This document shows positions 1 through 10,389 of a DNA stretch of 64,000 nt, piece by piece. Both the position numbers and the translations under genes were made by a program. The notes below the pieces were generated by a model. The model was not told where the DNA came from and ran no database searches. It was given only the letters and a program-made list of their open reading frames with translations. Numbering within the stretch: position 1 is the first letter of the stretch; the number at the start of each line of letters is the position of its first letter. Source of the stretch: Entamoeba invadens IP1 (taxonomy: Eukaryota; Evosea; Mastigamoebida; Endamoebidae); assembly GCF_000330505.1 (NCBI RefSeq), contig NW_004440095.1:125785-189784 (forward strand). The letters run 5' to 3'.

Positions 1-595
1 CAAAAATGATTTTAGATTTAAATGGTTTAATACTATTATCATATAGTTGATGTTGTTAATTATTATAATAGTAATAATAAATTATTACTCTTGTATAAGT
101 ATTGAAAATAGTATTATTTAACTATAATTGTTTTTGAAAAAACAATTTTTAAATAATTAAATTGAAATTATCATCAATTATAATAAGAAAAAATTATATT
201 TTTTTAATTATTTTTACTATAAGATTATGAATTTTTTAGATAATTTTTTTCAAAATAACAAAACCTCAATATCTTTTTGAATCAATAAAATCTCTTTTTT
301 AAACCATTTCTTTAATAATATTTAGAATAAAAAATAGTAAATATGACCTAGGCTTTTATTAAATACAATTTAGATTACAATTAAAAATTCAAACGTTTCA
401 ATTTGAGAGAAGAATGAAAGAATAAAAAGTGATAAGAAATGACCAGAATGACACTCTTTGTTTTCCAGAATATGAGAAAAAGGGAGGAAACACCAGAACG
501 AATAAAAACATCAAGAAATGACTTAAAAAATAGAAAAAATCTCCACAAGAAATGACAAGGATCATATAAAAAGGGTTTTGAACTCGAAAAAGGCA
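1..595. other. AT-rich 5' flank of the NBP35 gene
   Basis: No gene is supported here. Bases 1-400 are almost pure A/T with no coding character. Nearer the gene the composition rises, and the 10-mer AAGAAATGAC occurs three times (about 435, 513 and 548), the last about 40 bases before the ATG. Opposite-strand frames here are short and lack any recognisable motif. Confidence 0.6.
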
Positions 596-1594
596 ATGAG
601 TTGCGACAAGAATTGCGCTACATGTCCATCGAAGGGAGCATGCAGCCAACAACAACCAACGCCCGACACGTGTAGTCACAATTGTGATAGCTGTCCCTCT
701 AAGAGCAGTTGCTCACAAGCTGGGAGTAGCGGGTGTACCCACAACTGTGCGACGTGTTCGCATAAAGGGAGTTGTGGTGGTGGGAGTGCTGGTCCTGATA
801 TAGAGATGGACGAGATAGTGGAGAAGATGAAAGGTATTAAACACAAGTACATAGTTCTTTCTGGTAAAGGTGGAGTTGGGAAGAGCACCTTTACAACACA
901 GTTTGGGTGGGTATTGTCTGAGGACAAACAAGTTGGTATTTGTGACTTAGACATCTGTGGTCCATCCATTCCACAAATGTTCGGACAAGTCGGTGTTAAT
1001 TGCACAGCGGGGATGACTGGGATCCAGCCGATTTATGTCACTGAAAATCTGTGCACGATGTCGATAGGGTATTTGACTACAACAGAAACAGCAATCGTCT
1101 GGAGAGGACCAAAGAAGAACGGCGCAATTCGACAGTTCTTACATGATGTCGAATGGGGAGATTTGGACTATTTGGTGTTCGATACACCACCAGGAACATC
1201 TGATGAGCATTTAACAATAGTCTCAATATTAACGAAATCAAATGTCGACGGTGCTATTATAGTTACAACCCCACAAGACGTGTCATTGATTGATGTGAGA
1301 AAGGAAATTAACTTCTGTAAGAAGATCGGTCTACCTATCATCGGTGTCGTCGAGAATATGAGCGGGTTTGTCTGTCCGTGTTGCCACAAAGAAAGTACAA
1401 TATTCCCCCCAACGAATGGAGGAGCTCAGAAAATGTGCGAGGAGATGAGCGTCAAGTTCTTGGGACGTATCCCTTTGGATCCAGTCATAGCAAGGTCTTG
1501 CGATGTCGGATCACCTTATTTCATCGAACACCCAGACGCTGATGCAACTAAAAGCTTCAAGGAGATTTATAAGCAAATCATCGCAAACATCTAA
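596..1594 (+). CDS. NBP35: Cytosolic Fe-S cluster assembly P-loop ATPase NBP35/NUBP1
   Basis: A 332-residue MRP/NBP35-family ATPase, the scaffold on which [4Fe-4S] clusters are assembled in the cytosol before transfer to target enzymes. The deviant Walker A motif GKGGVGKS lies at about residues 90-97, followed by a DLDICGPS switch region and the [10 protein letters not shown] motif. The cluster-binding CPCC sits at about 260-263, where the family has CPxC. The N-terminus is Cys-rich, as in NBP35 but not CFD1. It carries three successive C-x3-C-x2-C-x5-C modules (residues 3-60), where NBP35 normally has one C-x13-C-x2-C-x5-C motif. The frame is open upstream to a TTG, but the first ATG is at 596. 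No intron. Entamoeba lacks ordinary mitochondrial Fe-S assembly, so the cytosolic machinery matters; that is general knowledge, not visible here. Confidence 0.93.
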   Translation: MSCDKNCATCPSKGACSQQQPTPDTCSHNCDSCPSKSSCSQAGSSGCTHNCATCSHKGSCGGGSAGPDIEMDEIVEKMKGIKHKYIVLSGKGGVGKSTFTTQFGWVLSEDKQVGICDLDICGPSIPQMFGQVGVNCTAGMTGIQPIYVTENLCTMSIGYLTTTETAIVWRGPKKNGAIRQFLHDVEWGDLDYLVFDTPPGTSDEHLTIVSILTKSNVDGAIIVTTPQDVSLIDVRKEINFCKKIGLPIIGVVENMSGFVCPCCHKESTIFPPTNGGAQKMCEEMSVKFLGRIPLDPVIARSCDVGSPYFIEHPDADATKSFKEIYKQIIANI

Positions 1595-1936
1595 TTCATG
1601 AATTCTTTCGATTATCGTTATTCTAAGTGGATATCGCAACACTGTTACTTTACTAACCAAAAATTAGAATGTAACTATTTTTAACTATTTAGTTTTTCTT
1701 TAATAAATAACCTTAATTAAAAATATATAATATATTAATTAATATAAATTATATATCGATAGTATTTTAGTTATAATTAAACTATAATTAAACTATAATT
1801 AAACTATAATTAAATTATAATTTGAATGAAGAACAATAAGTTAAAAAAAGACGCGACTTCACTGAGAAGAGTAAAGTGCTTTATGACTTGATATTAATAG
1901 TAAAGATATTAACCCTAAAACTTTAAAAATAAAGAA
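1595..1936. other. Intergenic spacer with an 11-bp tandem repeat
   Basis: AT-rich spacer between two genes in tandem. From 1772 to about 1822 the unit ATAATTAAACT is repeated about four times. No coding exon is visible. The last 100 bases are the likely promoter and 5' leader of the ABCF gene. Confidence 0.6.
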
Positions 1937-3826
1937 ATGCCAAAGAAAGAGAAGGTGAAGAGAGTCAAAGGAGAGAAGTCAACAAAAAAGTCGAAAGAGA
2001 AAGAACGCGCCGCGGAAGCGACGGGAGGGATGGTTGTCGACGATAACGGAGAAGTCAAATTTAACTCTCGTTCTGCTAACGCTGCTATTGTCTCTGTCGG
2101 GAAACAAGGAGATACCCCACATGCGTGGCCCGACTACGTCTTTTTGAAGGGAACGTCCTTTTCGAGCAAAAATAAAGATAAGGCGCGTGACATCAAAATT
2201 GATAATTTCACGTTACAAGTGCCTGGTAAAGTGCTTTTAAACAACTCGACTTTAACGATGGGATATGGGTCGAAGTATGGGTTAGTTGGTAAGAATGGTA
2301 TTGGGAAGTCTGTGTTAATGTGTGCGATATCGGGAAGAGAAGCGGGAACCCCTTTTGCTAATATTCCAGCTAACATTCGTATACTCCACGTCCAACAAGA
2401 AGTACCTGGCAACGACTTAACTCCACTTGATACAGTCCTCCAAGCTGATGTTGAGAGAATTTGGCTGTTAAGTGAGGAGAAACGACTGTTGTCACAGAAG
2501 GACGAACATCACGAAGAAGAACATGAATCATCCGAAGAACACGCAGAAGAGCATATAGAACCGCCTTATGATATCAACGACATCTACGATCGAATGAAAG
2601 AGATAGAAGTGAACAAAGCGGAACCCCGGGCATTAAAGATATTGAAAGGTCTAGGGTTTCAAGAGGATGAGATGCGTAAAAAAAAGACGAGCGAATACTC
2701 AGGAGGGTGGAGGATGAGAATTGCGTTAGCGACGGCGTTGTACTTGCAACCCGATTTGTTGATTCTCGATGAACCGACGAACCACCTTGACTTGAACGCA
2801 GTCATTTGGCTCGAACATTACTTGATGGGGTGGAAGAAGTCACTTTTGTTAGTCTCCCACGACACTTCATTCTTAAATAATGTCTGTGATCACATCGTCC
2901 ACTTCACGAATCAAACGCTTACTTCATATCGAGGGGACTATGCTTCATTCTTGAAGGCTCTTGAGATGAAACAAAATCAAGAAGAGAAGAAGAAACGAAT
3001 TGAGAAGGCGGAGAATCAAAAAGCAAAGAAGAAGGGAGAGGAGAAGAAGAAAGAGAAGACGCAACTGACGAAGCAAGAGAAAGCCGTAAAGGAGCTTGAG
3101 GGGAAAGCGCCCGTGTTTGAGTTCCCGGACCCTGGAGACTTTGAGACGTGTGCAGTGCAATTTGATGAAGTGTCATTTAAGTACGACACTGCGAAGACGG
3201 AGATCTTCAGAGACCTCCAATTTGGGATATACATGAAGTCCAGAATTGGTCTGGTGGGCCCGAACGGCACAGGGAAGTCCACATTGATGAAATTGATTGA
3301 TGGGGAACTTAAGGAAACGACTGGATATGTCGATAGGAACAGACAGTTGAGAATTGGGCGATTCCATCAACACCACGTCGACGATTTACCAATGGACTTG
3401 TCATCGATTGAGTACATGCAGAAGTCATTCCCATCAGCACAAATACAAGAGATCCGACAATTCCTCGGGAGATTTGGATTGAAGGGTGATACCCCAAAAC
3501 AAAGGATCGAAACCCTTTCTGGCGGTCAGAAGAGTCGATTGGTGTTTGCAGAAATCTGTTGGAAGAAGCCACATTTGCTGTTACTCGATGAACCAACAAA
3601 TCACTTGGACGCAGACTCTATAGAGTCGCTGATTGATGGACTTAAGAACTTTGGAGGAGGACTGTTACTCATTTCGCATCACCAGCACATGATCGAAGCT
3701 GCGACCGATGAAATTTGGGTGGTCAAAGGAAATAACACCGTTGAAAAGTTTGATGGAGACTTTAACGACTATAAACAGATGTTGCTCAAAGGAATGGACT
3801 TTGGGGAAGAAGAGGAAGACAAGTGA
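1937..3826 (+). CDS. ABCF-family ATPase (GCN20/ABCF2-3-like)
   Basis: A 629-residue soluble protein with two ABC ATPase domains and no membrane segment, the layout of the ABCF family, which acts on ribosomes in translation control or ribosome biogenesis. The first domain has Walker A GKNGIGKS (about residue 118), signature SGGWRMR (about 255) and Walker B LLILDEPTNHLDL. The second has GPNGTGKS (about 441), SGGQKSR (about 529) and LLLLDEPTNHLD. A Lys/Glu-rich linker joins the domains. A Lys-rich N-terminal extension of about 30 residues resembles those of ABCF1-3. An acidic His/Glu-rich insert (HHEEEHESSEEHAEEH, from about residue 193) interrupts domain 1. Features of both ABCF2 and ABCF3 are present, so I do not assign a subfamily. 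The ATG at 1937 follows an A-rich leader. Confidence 0.92.
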   Translation: MPKKEKVKRVKGEKSTKKSKEKERAAEATGGMVVDDNGEVKFNSRSANAAIVSVGKQGDTPHAWPDYVFLKGTSFSSKNKDKARDIKIDNFTLQVPGKVLLNNSTLTMGYGSKYGLVGKNGIGKSVLMCAISGREAGTPFANIPANIRILHVQQEVPGNDLTPLDTVLQADVERIWLLSEEKRLLSQKDEHHEEEHESSEEHAEEHIEPPYDINDIYDRMKEIEVNKAEPRALKILKGLGFQEDEMRKKKTSEYSGGWRMRIALATALYLQPDLLILDEPTNHLDLNAVIWLEHYLMGWKKSLLLVSHDTSFLNNVCDHIVHFTNQTLTSYRGDYASFLKALEMKQNQEEKKKRIEKAENQKAKKKGEEKKKEKTQLTKQEKAVKELEGKAPVFEFPDPGDFETCAVQFDEVSFKYDTAKTEIFRDLQFGIYMKSRIGLVGPNGTGKSTLMKLIDGELKETTGYVDRNRQLRIGRFHQHHVDDLPMDLSSIEYMQKSFPSAQIQEIRQFLGRFGLKGDTPKQRIETLSGGQKSRLVFAEICWKKPHLLLLDEPTNHLDADSIESLIDGLKNFGGGLLLISHHQHMIEAATDEIWVVKGNNTVEKFDGDFNDYKQMLLKGMDFGEEEEDK

Positions 3827-3920
3827 TTTTTATTTTTTGTTGTTTTAATGTGATGAATAGCATGAGAATATGGAGAGGTGCCATCTAAAATGGACTCTAT
3901 CTATTTATAGAATACCTTGA

Positions 3921-3950
3921 TATAGTAAAATAATAGAGTATTTTACTATA
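3921..3950. repeat. Perfect 12-bp stem-loop between convergent genes
   Basis: TATAGTAAAATA and its exact reverse complement TATTTTACTATA flank a six-base loop. The hairpin lies in the 151-bp gap between the convergent ABCF and DHHC genes, about 95 bases past the ABCF stop. It could mark 3' end formation for both genes, but in A/T-rich DNA such palindromes also arise by chance. Confidence 0.5.
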
Positions 3951-3977
3951 ATAATATAGTAAATCGAAATTATTCAA

Positions 3978-5371
3978 TTAGTCTTTCTTGATGGGTTCTG
4001 GTGCTTTTCCTTGTGGTAAGTCGAAAGGTAAAAATCCTAAGAAAAGTGGGAGATCGTTTGGTACATGAAGAGCCTCATGCCAATTATTCAAGAATCCCTT
4101 TGTGAATGGAAGTGGTATCTTAAGAGTCTTCTGTCTGAAGACATTGGAGATATAAACAACACTCTCCATGATAGTCAAATTGGTCGAGAAACAAAACGAT
4201 ATTGAGGCGATTTGGAACATCATGACCAGAGTGATATTTGCGAAGAAAAGAGTCATGAACAACACAATCCAGAATGGGAACAATTCAGTCTATTTATTAG
4301 TGTCTATTTAATGTATTGGAGTCATGTGAATAACAAACACCATAGTAAAACTTCCATACGTAGTATAAATGAATGTCACAAATTAAAACACCTTGGAAAC
4401 AAGCTAACATAAATTTGAAGAAGTAATGTGCGTTGTGGTATCCAATACAATTTGACATCCAAGCACAGTGATCTGTAAGTTAGTCTTGTTTTAAAATAAC
4501 ATAATAATAGTATATTATGATATATGACTGAATCAATACTATGAGATGATGAATAACTACACGGTATATATAATATATACTATAAATAGAGTGTATTTAT
4601 ATATATATATACTACACATATAAGAATACATTGTTTTATTATGAAATAATGGTGTGACTATTGTGTAATAATGTGTAACATGTAACAAACGGTCATATTT
4701 AAGAATACACTTCTTACAAAATCCACAATGGTGTGTTCTGGTGTACTTCTCGTGTTTACAAGACTCACAATAAGTGTCAGCGTCGTACGCCTCTATCTGT
4801 ATATTAAATATTACACTCTCCGTTGTTTAAAAGTTATCATAACATTCTACAAATAAAATACACAAACTCTAGGATACCCCATATCAAAGAGTACAGGTAC
4901 AGCAAAATGACACTTGAAAAGGGACCATATCATTTCATAGTAAGTCAGATGAAGCATTATCCAATACCAGAATATTCTTTCAGGGACACTCCACACGGTG
5001 TAATAAAAGTACCTGTCGATGACATAAGTGCAAAAGAAGTATAACACTAACAAGATGACTGGTATTAACATCCATAAGTACCCAACAACAACTAACATCC
5101 CATTCATTAGCTTCGCTGGAGTGCCTTTCATCTTCTTAGCCTTTTCGTCGAAATTTTCACAGTCGATCATTTGAGTCGCCTTCAGTGTGAACTTGTCAAC
5201 TTTGTGTTCATCCACAGCTTTTGCTTGAGTTTCTTCTATGTTTTGAACACTTTCAATTTCTTCCTTTTTGTCTTCTAGAATTGTTTCAGTTGTTGGCTTT
5301 TCCTCTTTGGAAATGTTTTGTGGCTGATTCTCTGAAATGTTTTCCATTCGATTTTTTAGTTCAATTTTCAT
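3978..5371 (-). CDS. DHHC palmitoyltransferase, four exons
   Basis: A membrane protein S-acyltransferase of 351 residues. Exons in transcription order are 5371-4868, 4796-4691, 4472-4339 and 4289-3978. The introns (71, 218 and 49 nt) start GTTTGTG, GTTTGTT and GTTTGTT and end in CAG, CAG and TAG; all junctions keep the frame. Splicing joins exon 2 ending KYD to exon 3 starting HHCAW, restoring the zinc-finger core CESC-x8-HHCGFCKKCI-x3-DHHC-x5-NCIG. About 105 hydrophilic residues precede helices 1-2 (LMNGMLVVVGYLWMLIPVIL, IFWYWIMLHLTYYEMIW). Two more helices follow the finger, the usual four-helix DHHC layout. The TTxE-like motif reads TIME. The frame opens at a TTG; the first ATG is 5371, with another at 5347. 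It likely acts on Golgi, ER or plasma membrane, which cannot be told from sequence. Confidence 0.9.
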
Positions 5372-5410
5372 CGAAAATAATTGATAGTCGAAATTCAACT
5401 AATGTGTTAT

Positions 5411-5491
5411 TTAATAATTTAATAATTTAATAATTTAATAATTTAATAATTTAATAATTTAATAATTTAATAATTTAATAATTTAATAATT
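5411..5491. repeat. AATAATTT tandem array (8-bp unit, about 10 copies)
   Basis: A nearly perfect tandem run of AATAATTT fills the gap between the divergent DHHC gene and the small coiled-coil gene. It begins about 40 bases from the DHHC start codon and ends 27 bases before the other. It must lie within or beside both promoters. Confidence 0.85.
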
Positions 5492-5517
5492 AAAAAAGAA
5501 ACTATAATAGTAGTTCG

Positions 5518-5850
5518 ATGAGTCAAGCACATAAACCACCACGGTTCACTATTGGTACCCGTAAAACACAAGCCCAGCGGTCTCAAATGAACAGCAACGT
5601 TCCAATCATCGAGCAATTAATTCAACGCCCACAGCCAGTCAAAAAGTCAAATCCTGAAATTGAGGAAATCGAGAAGAAAACAAACGAACTCAAAAATATC
5701 GACTTAAAAGAACTCGACAAGCGTTGTCAGTTAATAGAAGACATCATTTCACAAATTGAAAAATATCAGATAAAGAACAACGAGGAATTAACTGCTATCA
5801 AAACGGCTGTCGAGAACCAGAGCCTTGCACTCGAGCAAGTCATCCAATAA
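5518..5850 (+). CDS. Small coiled-coil protein, unknown
   Basis: A 110-residue hydrophilic protein that I do not recognise. The first 45 residues are basic and Pro/Gln-rich (KPPRFTIGTRKTQ), probably disordered. Residues 46-110 form a helix with heptad spacing (IEEIEKKTNELKNIDLKEL and on to ALEQVIQ), consistent with a short coiled coil as in small subunits of tethering or cytoskeletal complexes. There is no signal peptide or membrane segment. Codon use is much richer in C/G than the flanks, which supports coding. The ATG at 5518 follows an A-rich leader. No intron. Confidence 0.7.
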   Translation: MSQAHKPPRFTIGTRKTQAQRSQMNSNVPIIEQLIQRPQPVKKSNPEIEEIEKKTNELKNIDLKELDKRCQLIEDIISQIEKYQIKNNEELTAIKTAVENQSLALEQVIQ

Positions 5851-6208
5851 TCATATGTTTAAGTATAGTTTGTCAATAATATTTTTATTATTTTGATATT
5901 TGCTCTTTAAATAAAAAAACAAACTATTATTATGGTAAATCTATTAATTAACTATTATAATAAACAATTTATTATTTAAATTAATTACTTATTATACTAT
6001 AATAATAATAATAATAAGTATAATAATATTATAGTGTTAATAAACCATTAATTAATAAATTAAATTATTAAAAAGTATTATTTTATTTAATTAAAAATAT
6101 ACTATTACAATAAAATAATACAATTATAGTTTTTTAATAATACAATAATAGTATCAAAGGAAAGAGTAAGAACTAGAAGGAACGACAAAATAGTAAATAA
6201 AGTAGCAA
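5851..6208. other. AT-rich spacer
   Basis: Nearly pure A/T sequence with short direct and inverted TAATAAT motifs. No frame with coding composition. The last 60 bases (AAGGAAAGAG...) are the probable leader of the next gene. Confidence 0.6.
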
Positions 6209-7370
6209 ATGGGAAATGAAGTAGTCTTTCCATCACCGACACTTGCGTTTACTGGGATAGGCTGTTGCTGTCTTATTTCATTAATAATTCTTTTTGATTA
6301 TTACTTCTATATAGTTAAGAACCAATTTGCGATGACAAAGACGCGAGCGTTTTATTACTTCATGGCGATTTCGTTTATCGGAGGTTTGTCTTACGATTGG
6401 AAACGATCGAACACAACACTAAAAGAACAGTTGAAACAGCGACGAATGGGTTATTTTATGGAACGCCGAATGTGTCGTGTTTAATATTTCTCGGACAGCG
6501 GTCTGGGGAGTGTATGATGCCGTTGATAGTGTTATTCTCCTTTTTCATTTGGACGTACGACTTCTTTTTGTTTAGGACATATGGGACGAACGCAAGTGGG
6601 TTAATCAATCACACGTGGCAAAGTATTATATCGTGTGTAGCTGGAGTGTTTCTGATCGTTCAAATTGCATTTGTGTCAGCTGTTATACAATATAACACTC
6701 CATATGACTGTACGGTTTGTTCTAAGTGCTTCAAAGATGATTCTTAGAGTTATACAAGTGACCTCACGACAAGCCAGAAAACCCACATTTGTCACCACTG
6801 TATTATACGACATATACTGTGACTATTATAGGTTTGGTCCTTCTTGTTTCCCTTTACAAGTGATGATGGAACGAATCAAAGTAATAGGTAGAAATGATTC
6901 TCTTTGTCATCTTCATAGTCGTCTATTTCGTGTTTTTCATTCTGCGTCACAAGAATTTCAAAGTCTCGTTTAAAACAGCGGAAGGGAAACAGTACATCAT
7001 TTTCTTTGTGAGAGTTTGTTGGTGTCATAAGCATTGAAAGGTACTGTTTTCTACAGACAATGTATTGACTAATAGTTTGCTGTTGCAACTATTATACTCC
7101 TCGTGTCGTTGTTACTGAAAATAGTGGCATTTTTGGTCACCAACGAATACGCCTCTATTGAAAAACAAATCTTCACAAACCAAGTCCCTCTTGTTATCCA
7201 ATTTGTAGCGCAAAGTTTGTGCCTTTTTGCAACATCTCTATCATTTGTACAATATTAATTAGTATTTATCGGCATATAGAAAGTACTCAATAACAGCAAT
7301 ACTCACTTTCAATACAGCAGGCTTTGTGGAGCAAACGCCAAATTACGATAACTTAAATTCTTCTTTTTAA
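6209..7370 (+). CDS. Seven-helix membrane protein, GPCR-like topology, six exons
   Basis: My spliced model gives 283 residues with seven hydrophobic helices. Exons are 6209-6383, 6431-6714, 6774-6831, 6892-7013, 7076-7214 and 7297-7370. All five introns are short (47-82 nt). Donors are GTTTGTC, GTTTGTT, GTTTGGT, GTTTGTT and GTTTGTG, and the frame is kept throughout. Helices include LAFTGIGCCCLISLIILF, MMPLIVLFSFFIWTYDFF, IISCVAGVFLIVQIAFVSAV, MILFVIFIVVYFVFFIL and FAVATIILLVSLLLKIVAFL. Short polar loops and a probable outside N-terminus fit a serpentine receptor, but I see no family-defining motif, so ligand and coupling are unknown. The weakest junctions are acceptor 6773 (AAG) and intron 3. 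Without the last splice the protein would end at 7258. Confidence 0.62.
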
Positions 7371-8317
7371 TTCAGTAATTTCGAGTTCTTTACACGATTC
7401 AATGATGTTCGATTGAAAATGAAAGATTGTACTCGAGTAATAATTTAAGAACTATTATTGTAATAAACAAAAAACAAATCCTATTTAATTAGGATTTTAT
7501 TTCATTTCATTTTTTCAATTCAAAATAATTCAATTCGTTCAAAAGTGTGAAATAAAAATGATAAAGTCAGTACTGTTATTAATCTTGGAAATTAGAAAAA
7601 TCTTGGGTAATTTTTATCGGTTTTAAACGTATTTTTAACTATTAAAATAACAAGAAATAAAAGATCTTCACTTTGAAATTGGAACCAAAAAACACAATTT
7701 TTGAAATACAATTCTCAATAAATACAAGTGTTTTTGTTTTTTTCAAAGTGTACTATAAAATATAGTAACATAATTATTGTTTGTAATACAACAAATTTGT
7801 AAAACACAATTGGTTTTCCAAAACCATAAGTAAATTGGCAACATCAGTTTTTTAATACCAATTTATAATTGTCCCTTGAACCAATAAAATACTATTGTAT
7901 GTAATATAACAAACTATAAACAATAATTACTTGGTTAATGAAAAAATAATAAAAGAACAACTTCAAATACAACCACTTTTTATCGCAATATGCCATACAC
8001 TACGAACATACAAAATAATGTTTTTGAAAATGGTAAGTTGTGTGGTAAAAAATAGTATCACTTTCTTTGTTATACATGAAAAAACATAAGAAATGGTAAT
8101 ACAATAGTTTGCAAATTATAATTGACTAGTTTAAATGAACAGTCAGCACTTGAAGGCAATGCCGACTCATTGGTGCCATTCTTATATAAAAATACTTCCA
8201 AAAGAATAGCTCGGATTTTACCACCGAGAAACAAGACTGCTAAAAATATCGACTCAAAACGATGAAAAATTTTTGAAATGAAAAGAAAAAGTCGAGAACT
8301 CGATAAAGAAAGGTCCT
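7371..8317. other. Intergenic spacer of 0.95 kb
   Basis: AT-rich with no recognisable exon or RNA gene. It contains a small hairpin CTCGG-9-CCGAG near 8212-8230, about 90 bases before the first codon of the PH-RhoGAP gene. Confidence 0.55.
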
Positions 8318-10217
8318 ATGAGTGTTTGTTGTTTTTAACGCTCTCCAAGTTGCATGTACTTATTAGTAGACCCCTAAGAAAGTGTGTGGGTGGGTAGAGT
8401 ACCGTGTCAGTACTCAAAAGAAGTTCAGCAAAATGTATATGTCGTTGTCTCACGACGCGTTGCGGTTGTACGCCAGTGAAGACTCGAAAGAGAAGTTAGT
8501 TCTCTTGTTCACTCAAGCTGTATTTAACAAAAAGATATCGAACAAAAACAAATTCCCTGAGGACAAGATAGCCGTTTCCTTTGAAGTTGTCACCGACAAA
8601 TGTCACCAATTCATCTGTCCCTCTAAAAAAGATTTTAACCTTTGGATCAACAACATTCCTTTGTTCTGCAACTTTACTGGCGTTTTCGGGTATCCGCTGC
8701 TCTCGACTTCTACGAAGAAAAAGAGTGGCTGGAGGTTTCCAATTCCTTTGTACCGGTCCATCGAATATATCAAGAAAAAAGAGGGGTTGAAGGAACCAAA
8801 CTTATTTAAGAACCAAGGCAAACAAGAGTGGGTCAATCGATTAAAGTCGATGTTAGACTCCGGGCAAGACGTGTGTGAAAATGACTTTGGGCCTGAAGGT
8901 GTTTCTGTAGCGGCGTCCATCATCAAATTATATATCTCCGAGTTGTCTGATGGGTTGATCCCCTCTGCACTCTATCAACAATTTGTATCTGCGGGAAACA
9001 CCGACAATGTCAGCACTCGAGTGCGTGTGTTAAAACGACTTATAGCAGCTTTACCCGACTCAAACAGACACGTCTTGTGGTATTTCTGTGACTTTTTGAA
9101 TGATGTTATTAAGAATGAAAAAGTGAATCGAATGGGTGTCGTTGATATAGCCGCTGTCTTTGCACCCGACATCATTCGTCCCGACGTTGAAACCCCAGTC
9201 GACCCGGAAAACACTAAACGCATTCAAGTCGTCATGGAAACGTTCTTGACACAATCGAAGGTCCTTGCAGATGCCGCGTCAGAGAATAAAAAGATGGGAA
9301 TGGCATCTCCGTCATACCCTGCCGTCAAACCGACGGGAGCAGTCTCTGAAAAGGTCTTTGCGACACAAGTTGCGGAAGAATCGAAGAAGTTGACTCCGTT
9401 CAAGAAAAGAGAGCCAACCGGGGAACGCCCGAAGACGACGATGTTCATGTCGATGTCATTGAGTGGGATGTTGAAGTCGAGTGGGAAGACTTCTCCAAGG
9501 CATTTACATAAAGAAGACAGTGGGAGATCGACAAGGAAAGACGCCGGGTCGACGCCCAAAAATTCGAGTTGTGATGAGTCTGTTAATAACAAGAGTGAAA
9601 AGAGCGACACACAGAACGAGGAGCGATTTGCGGCACTCGAGAAGATGATCAGCGACTTGAGTAAAAAGGTTGATGAGCAGAATAAAACGATTAAACAACT
9701 GAACGAGAGAGTCGCTGAATTGGAGAAGAAGAGTGTAGCGCGCTCTTCACTGTCGAGTTCAATACAAAAACAGAAGGAACTTGTCAAAGCAAAACAGAGT
9801 GCAAAAGAAGAGCAAAAAGTTGAACCACTCGACTTCGCACAAATCAGAAAGAATTTCGGGAAGTCACAAGACAAACTGAAAGTCGAGACTCCAAAGCAAG
9901 AAACCAACAGAGACGAAGCTAAGACTCCCACCCAAAAGGTCGAAGAAAAAGGTAATGAACAATTAAAAGATGTTCAAGACGTTGTTAACGAGACTAAAGT
10001 CAATGAAAATGAGTGTCCAAGTGAAGAGGTCAAGAAAGAGGAAATGGGTGAGAACCAACCACAAGGAATGGCCTCGTTTGCACCACTGAAACCAATACAT
10101 CGATTCAATTTCTCAGAGGCTATTACCGAACAAACAGCTCCAGCAGATCAACAGGAAATGCCAAACCAAACAGAAGAGCTATCAGCCCGGAACACTGAAG
10201 TCGGCTCAACATTGTAG
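8318..10217 (+). CDS. PH-RhoGAP protein with coiled coil, arginine finger replaced
   Basis: A 617-residue signalling protein. The long frame begins at a GTG inside the PH domain. An upstream ATG at 8318 gives a two-codon first exon (Met-Ser), a 46-nt intron 8324-8369 (donor GTTTGTT, acceptor TAG) and an in-frame join that restores the N-terminus MSTPKKVCGWVEYRV. The PH domain spans about residues 8-105. A RhoGAP fold covers about 125-300, with matches such as SDGLIPSALYQQF and VNRMGVVDIAAVFAPDIIRP. The loop that normally carries the catalytic Arg (GxxRxSG type) reads NLFKNQG, with Lys at about 149. A basic Ser-rich stretch, a coiled coil (ALEKMISDLSKKVDEQNK region) and an acidic tail follow. 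RhoGAPs switch off Rho/Rac GTPases; without the finger this one may only bind them. It converges on the PDK1-like gene. Confidence 0.88.
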
Positions 10218-10389
10218 TACAGCATGAAATTACATCTTTTGAATATTTACTATTAAGTTATAATATCAATACTATAAATGTATAGTTAAATCCCGTTTTT
10301 TGACATGATATGAAATATCTTATTCAAAGAAAGTGCCACGTGAGAGTAAAAGAGTGCAAGATGTCAAAGGAAGAGAGATGAAAGAAAAA

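Noticed and set aside
381..679. Opposite-strand frames over the NBP35 leader
   Set aside because: Phe/Leu-rich translation of A/T-rich DNA with no motif; the region is the promoter and 5' leader of the plus-strand gene.
6748..6830. Alternative exon with CHHC-like residues (THICHHCIIRHIL) in the 7TM gene
   Set aside because: That frame stops at once after the His/Cys stretch, while another frame continues into a membrane helix and joins the next exon in phase.
9224..9931. 235-codon minus-strand frame inside the PH-RhoGAP gene
   Set aside because: Ser/Phe/Leu-rich mirror of a Lys/Glu-rich coding strand; no independent motif.
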